Origin: Conidiobolus incongruus B7586
Taxonomy: Eukaryota > Entomophthoromycota > Entomophthoromycetes > Entomophthorales > Conidiobolaceae
Reading direction: 5' to 3'
Length of the DNA: 13,363 nt
Assembly: GCA_000697335.1 (NCBI GenBank)
Contig: JNEM01008463.1
Span: 1 to 13,363, forward strand
Shown: piece after piece, positions 8,935 through 13,363 of the stretch
Layout of the letters: each line of letters opens with the position of its first letter
Position numbering within the stretch: position 1 is the first letter of the stretch
The notes under the pieces: model-generated
Seen by the model: only the letters and a program-made list of their open reading frames with translations
Databases searched by the model: none
Told to the model about the DNA's origin: nothing
Position numbers and translations under genes: made by a program

Positions 8935-10312
8935 AATCAATACAAATAAGCAATCCACTTACCCAACTAGATGTATTATTTACATTACTGCCCTTATCCT
9001 TATTTTAATATTCAAACATTTTAATTTTTTATTCAATTCGTTATTCTCATCATGTTCTTACTCTCAACCAACGCTAAAAGGGAAATTCTTACACATGACC
9101 GATATCCATATCGATTCCAACTATCTCCAAGGATCAACATTGGAAAGTATATGCCATCGAAGAGGAAAGGTGAAGGATTCAAATGTTGGTAAATTTGGCG
9201 CTCAAGGTTCGCTATGTGATGCTCCCCCTGAGCTCGTTAAAGCTGTATTCAGCGAATTAAAACGTCATTATAGCACTAAGATTGATTTCATCATTGATAC
9301 CGGAGATGTAGTTAGACACGATCGCGATCTACAGCAATCTCGAACTCGTAAGAATGTATTAGACGATCATATTCTAATGGTAAAATATTATAAACGCACT
9401 TTCAATTTAAATAGAGTTAAAATTATTCCAACTATTGGAAATAATGACGAATTCCATCATAATCAAAGCAATAACGAAACTTTACTCTATAAAAAACTGA
9501 CTTATATATGGAAACCCTATAAATTAAATTTGACTGAAGACTTTTTGAAATATGGAGCATTTTATACCGATGTGATTCCAAACAAATTGAGGGTGTTCAG
9601 TATAAATACTTTGCTGTGGTCCAATAGGAACAGATTGGTCAGCGATTGCACGGATAAAGAAGGTCTGGCATTTGGTCAATACAAATGGTTAAACGATCAT
9701 TTACAAAAATTAAGCAAAACAAAGAGTAAGGCGATGATAATCGGTCACATCGGACCCAGAACCAAGTATGGGGGGCTTTCCTATAATGATAAATGTTCTG
9801 AATTATTTAACAATCTCGTCGCCAAATATTCAAATATAATATTAGGACAATATTATGGCCATACCAATCTAGATTCTTTAACCATTATTGGTAAGCATCG
9901 AGATACAAATAATTATGAATCTGCTTTAATCGGGATGGATGGTATCAGTAAGAGAACCAAAGAACTCGACCCTGTATCTGTCATTATTACAGCTCCAAGT
10001 ATAATCCCAGTTTATAATCCCTCCGTTAGAATTTTTACTTATGAAACGAATCCCAAGAGTCGATTACCTATAGGAACCCCAATTTCATATGACCAATACT
10101 ATGCCAATTTGCTTGATGCAAACAAAAAGGGTAAACTTAAGTGGAAACTGGAGTATAGTACCAAATCTCAGTATAAGTTAAAAAGCTTGACAATAGACGA
10201 ATGGAAAAAATTTTTACCCAAGTTATATAACAACACCAATGGAGTATATGATATGTATAAAAGTTATTTTACTGTTAATTCACATTTAAATGTTACTAAA
10301 GAAAAGCATTAA
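8927..10312 (+). CDS. Copy B: intact endopolyphosphatase-like membrane phosphoesterase (PPN1 family)
   Basis: PPN1-type enzymes cut inorganic polyphosphate internally and sit in the vacuole as type II membrane proteins with a lumenal catalytic domain. This 461-residue protein has basic residues before a hydrophobic anchor at about 16-40. A calcineurin-like metallophosphoesterase domain then spans about 53-320. Candidate metal and catalytic motifs are D59-x-H61 (MTDIHID), G126-D127 with VVRHDRD, G171-NND, G273-H274 and G311-HTN. The RHDRD after GD, the GNND, the DVIPNKLRVFSINTL segment and the C-terminal KLEYSTKSQYKLKSLT part fit PPN1 better than acid sphingomyelinase. N-glycosylation sequons occur at N183, N201, N435 and N455. 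It is shorter than yeast Ppn1 (674 residues), with a small anchor region and no long insertions. ATG 8927 has a good AACA context and precedes the anchor. No intron is needed. Substrate is inferred: a phosphodiesterase of the SMPDL3 type remains possible. Confidence 0.87.
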   Translation: MNKINTNKQSTYPTRCIIYITALILILIFKHFNFLFNSLFSSCSYSQPTLKGKFLHMTDIHIDSNYLQGSTLESICHRRGKVKDSNVGKFGAQGSLCDAPPELVKAVFSELKRHYSTKIDFIIDTGDVVRHDRDLQQSRTRKNVLDDHILMVKYYKRTFNLNRVKIIPTIGNNDEFHHNQSNNETLLYKKLTYIWKPYKLNLTEDFLKYGAFYTDVIPNKLRVFSINTLLWSNRNRLVSDCTDKEGLAFGQYKWLNDHLQKLSKTKSKAMIIGHIGPRTKYGGLSYNDKCSELFNNLVAKYSNIILGQYYGHTNLDSLTIIGKHRDTNNYESALIGMDGISKRTKELDPVSVIITAPSIIPVYNPSVRIFTYETNPKSRLPIGTPISYDQYYANLLDANKKGKLKWKLEYSTKSQYKLKSLTIDEWKKFLPKLYNNTNGVYDMYKSYFTVNSHLNVTKEKH

Positions 10313-10316
10313 TAAA
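10311..10316 (+). promoter_or_regulatory. Candidate poly(A) signal overlapping the stop codon of copy B
   Basis: AATAAA overlaps the last two bases of the TAA stop at 10310-10312. Only 31 bases then remain before the end of inverted copy C, so a very short 3' untranslated region is plausible, or the transcript may run into antisense of copy C. The hexamer is weak evidence in this composition. Confidence 0.35.
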
Positions 10317-10343
10317 GTATATACATATAAAGTATACTATAAT

Positions 10344-11684
10344 TTATTTATATGATTTCAATAATTGCTTTTCACCATCTTCAACATCAATACCAGTATC
10401 AACAGGTATAAAATACATATATTTATCAAATACTCCATTCTTATTCTTTTTCAATCTCTTCAAAAAGTCAGTCCATTGGGCGATACTTGAATTTTCTAAC
10501 TGATATTCTTTTTGGTGTTGTATTCTAATTTCCATTTTAATCTGCCTTGTTAATTGGCTTGCTTCAAATCGGCATAATGTTGTAATATTCTAAGAGTATT
10601 CCTGCTAGAATCGATATTTGACTTTTGTAGAGTAGGTATAAATGCGAAGAGATAGGATTAAAAAAAGGGATGATACAGCCCTGAAGTAATTACTCAATTA
10701 GGCGTTGAATAATCACTTTCTATGGTATAATCATTATTAATCAAAGTTATCTTGAATTCCTCTAACATATGAAATCTTGCTTTGAAATAACAGCCAAAGA
10801 ATCTAAGCTATAATGACTATAAAATTGACTCAAAATGATATCAGAATAAGATCCAACCAATTCAGCAAAAATTTTTTTTTCAATTTTTCAAATATTGTAT
10901 TTTATCTTTTTTGGATCTAGGTCCTACATGACCAATCAAATAAGCTTTCTGACCTTTACTACGAAGCTTAAGCTGATTTTCAAATCAAATCAATTGGACT
11001 TTCACAGCACGCTTTCTTTTGTAGCAATCTTTTGCAAGACGATTACTCTTACACCAGAGATATGTATTCAAGCTCAAAACATTCAATTTGTTAGAAAATA
11101 TTTCTACTTTGAAATAACCGCTTTGTAAAAAATCCTTATCCGAATTCAAAATATATGGCCTCCAGATTTTAGTTAACTCTTTGAATTGAAGAATTCTCTT
11201 TAGTTTAATTATGATTAATTTATTATTATTCAAGGTTGAGATCACTTGGATATTTTTTTCAAATTACAGTGGATTGATTGTATTCGACAGCTCGTTGATA
11301 GTCATTCAGCACATTCTTCTTGGTTCTGCGTATATTTGAATCATGCTCATGACGAACCACGTCTCTAATATCGATTACAAAGTTGATATTTTGATTATTG
11401 CTCTTTAAATTGAATTATGCTTCTTTCACTAAGTCATTAAGAGAGTCGGATTTTGACGCTTGAGCGCCATATTTTCCAAAATTAGATTTTATAAATCTAC
11501 TCTTTCTGTGCCATAGAGATTTGAGAACTAATCATTGGATATAGTTCTAGTCAATGTGAATATCGATAATATGAAGAAAACTACCAATAGATCCAGTCAA
11601 ATTACCAGCAATAATTCAGTAATTAAGACGCGAGTACAATAAGATCAAATAGTTGGTATACATCAATGAACACAGGATATGCAT
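10344..11684 (-). pseudogene. Copy C: heavily decayed, inverted endopolyphosphatase-like (PPN1 family) gene
   Basis: Read on the minus strand, it begins at ATG 11684-11682 with a hydrophobic start (MHILCSLMYTNYLILLYS), as expected for a signal or anchor. FLHIIDIHID follows at about 11580-11540, then FGKYGAQ, IRDVVRHEHD, ELTKIWRPY (about 11190-11150), VEIFSNKLNVLSLNT, AYLIGHVGPRSK (about 10945-10910), SDIILSQFYSHYSLD (about 10845-10800), SGLYHP-like and LKWKLEY-like parts, and a last open stretch of 63 codons ending at TAA 10346-10344. Order and spacing match copy B throughout. In-frame stops occur at several points (TAG directly after DIHID, a TGA soon after, TAA after VKEA), and the frame changes repeatedly. 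The first D-x-H and the GH histidine remain, but GD is RD, GNND is NNNK and GHTN is SHYS. It cannot encode an enzyme. It is older or faster-decaying than copy A and convergent with B, separated by 31 bases. Confidence 0.85.
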
Positions 11685-12900
11685 TCGTAGTTGAGAATGT
11701 GCCCCGTATTTATACTCAGATCAAATATTATGAATACTATCTTGCTTCAAATATCAATAAATTATTGATTAGTATTTTTATGATATAATTACTTTGGATT
11801 TGAATTCTTCTAGGAGTTGAAATCTCTGATAGTGGGTAAGTTAGGGCACTTTACTCCTTGAATTGGCTTGAATAATGATTAGAAATTGCGGCAGTTGAAC
11901 AACTTATTTTATTTATGTCATATACGTTTTTCAACTAAAAGGTTCACTAAATCATCAATAACTAGACAAATTTGAAAACAAATCTAGAGCAATTTATCAA
12001 ATTCATTCTAATAAATGCAATTATGTTATAATATAAATATTAGTATATTTCATCATTATTAAAGGTTTATTTATGTACAATAAACAACAATTAGTTAAAT
12101 AAACATTTGTACAATATTTTATTATTAACACCTGTCCATCAGAATAAAGGACAAAATCATTAAATTTGAATAGGGTTCAAGATTGTAGTATATTAATATA
12201 ATTAGACTTTGTAATATTCACTTTGAAATAGTTGTTAAATATACTATAAAAAATATCAGATTATACTTTTATAAATATTATAAATAATAATTATTGGTAA
12301 AATATAAAATTATGAATTAATTACATAATGAATTGATCAATATCTTAAATTAATTTTAATATTAATAACAAATATTATATTATAAAATCATTATATAAAC
12401 AACTGATGGTTTAATCATAATTCAAATTTTGAAATAGATAACTTACCAAATCCATGCCAACCTTGAAAATTTATACCAAAATGATATTCTTTTATTTTAG
12501 ATATTGAGTTTTCATTTTTAAGAAGACTTACAATCTGACTAAAATGCTTTTATAGTATCCAATCCTGCAGAATACTATGAAAGGTAAAGATATTAATGAC
12601 CATGAATCTTGGTTGATTTGTAAATATCAGTAATAATATGGATCCTTGAGTTGCCTATCATAATGAAATTTACTTATAACTAAGGGTAATTATCAAGACT
12701 TGGAAGAGTTTGGAAAAAAATTGAATTAATAATTAATTACCATATCCTTAGGTTTTTTAAGAGAAAGCTCTGAATTGTTATGTGAAATATTATCTCTTTC
12801 AAGGAGAAATCTAAGCTGTATATTAATAATCCTAGTATTTATAATAGCTCCTAAAATTGTTTTAGATTTTACTTAAATTATTTCATAATATTAATGGGAA
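11685..12900. other. AT-rich region without a recognised gene
   Basis: Neither strand yields a frame that I recognise. The part at about 12430-12850 is somewhat less AT-rich and contains short open patches on both strands (for example GKDINDHESWLICKYQ on plus), broken by stops and matching no family I know. It may be an old gene relic or nothing. No structured RNA or terminal repeats were seen. Confidence 0.5.
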
Positions 12901-13363
12901 TTTTCTATAATTCACAAAAAAAAACATTTTAATATATAAAATATAAAATTAATATCCTTTTTTATTATTAATAACTTTTTGCTATATTTTTAATAAAGTT
13001 TTAATACTAACAAAATAATTCTTTTTATTAAAGACTAAAATTTGATATTTTTGCAAATCAATTAAATATATTTATATAAATTTTTTTCTTATAAGCTGGT
13101 TTTTTAATCACTTAATATAATTATAATTATATAAATTATAGTTTAAAAAATATATTTAATATAATAGTTTTTTCAAGTTATTTTTAATTAGAAAATTTTT
13201 TACAACTTTAATTTTATAAATTTTATTATTAATATATAAAATAGAATTTTTTTAATTATATTAAAAACACTAATTAAATATAATTTTATTTAAAAAAGAA
13301 TATAAAATTTACTATTGATTAATTCTTTTAAGAATTAATTAAAAATAATATATATTATTAAAA
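12901..13363. other. Extremely AT-rich tract (about 9% G+C)
   Basis: A hand count gives about 41 G or C in 463 bases. It consists of A/T homopolymer and TA-rich runs with no coding frame. It could be a neutral AT-rich block, a regional feature such as centromere-proximal DNA, or an origin-like segment. Nothing in the sequence decides among these. Confidence 0.75.

Noticed and set aside
8927-10312. Assignment of copy B as an acid sphingomyelinase
   Set aside because: The fold is shared, but the RHDRD after GD, GNND in place of GNHE and the C-terminal segment fit the PPN1 branch better. The saposin domain of acid sphingomyelinase is also absent.
10895-11128. Plus-strand open frame of 77 codons
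   Set aside because: It is antisense to copy C, whose minus-strand homology to copy B is clear.
12430-12850. A possible fourth gene relic
   Set aside because: Short open patches exist but none match the phosphoesterase motifs or any other family I recognise. It stays unassigned.

Overview
This looks like nuclear DNA of an AT-rich fungus. POM152 is a fungus-specific pore membrane nucleoporin, introns are tiny (47-56 nt) with YTNAY-type branch points, the code looks standard, and one gene family resembles fungal vacuolar endopolyphosphatase. Coding exons are moderately AT-rich, while intergenic DNA is far more so (about 9% G+C by hand count in the last 463 bases). The very low G+C and dispersed short introns would fit an early-diverging lineage such as Entomophthoromycotina, but that is a guess.

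Layout. (1) 1-1112, minus strand: the 5' part of SYF1, a HAT-repeat splicing factor that runs off the left edge. (2) 1113-1510: a short divergent intergenic region shared with the next gene. (3) 1511-5566, plus strand: a complete seven-exon POM152, with three N-terminal membrane segments followed by ten recognisable Ig-like lumenal repeats. The gene models give about 1249 residues. (4) 5567-6661: AT-rich spacer with an intronless tRNA-Pro(AGG) at 6062-6133. (5) 6664-11684: a cluster of three related endopolyphosphatase-like (PPN1-type calcineurin-fold phosphoesterase) genes. Copy A (plus, 6786-8002) is a decayed relic, copy B (plus, 8927-10312) is an intact 461-codon gene, and copy C (minus, 10344-11684) is a heavily decayed relic placed tail-to-tail with B. 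(6) 11685-13363: no recognisable gene, becoming extremely AT-rich.

The left half is ordinary housekeeping (spliceosome, nuclear pore, tRNA). The right half is a gene-turnover zone in which one phosphoesterase survives between two dead paralogues. B keeps every metal-binding motif that can be checked, whereas both relics have lost the glycine of the GD motif by different substitutions. I see no mobile element, CRISPR array, virus-like element or multi-gene system. The best leads are this small inverted and tandem family, its apparently lineage-specific GH-x-GPR motif, and the 5' splice sites, of which six of seven lack G at +5.
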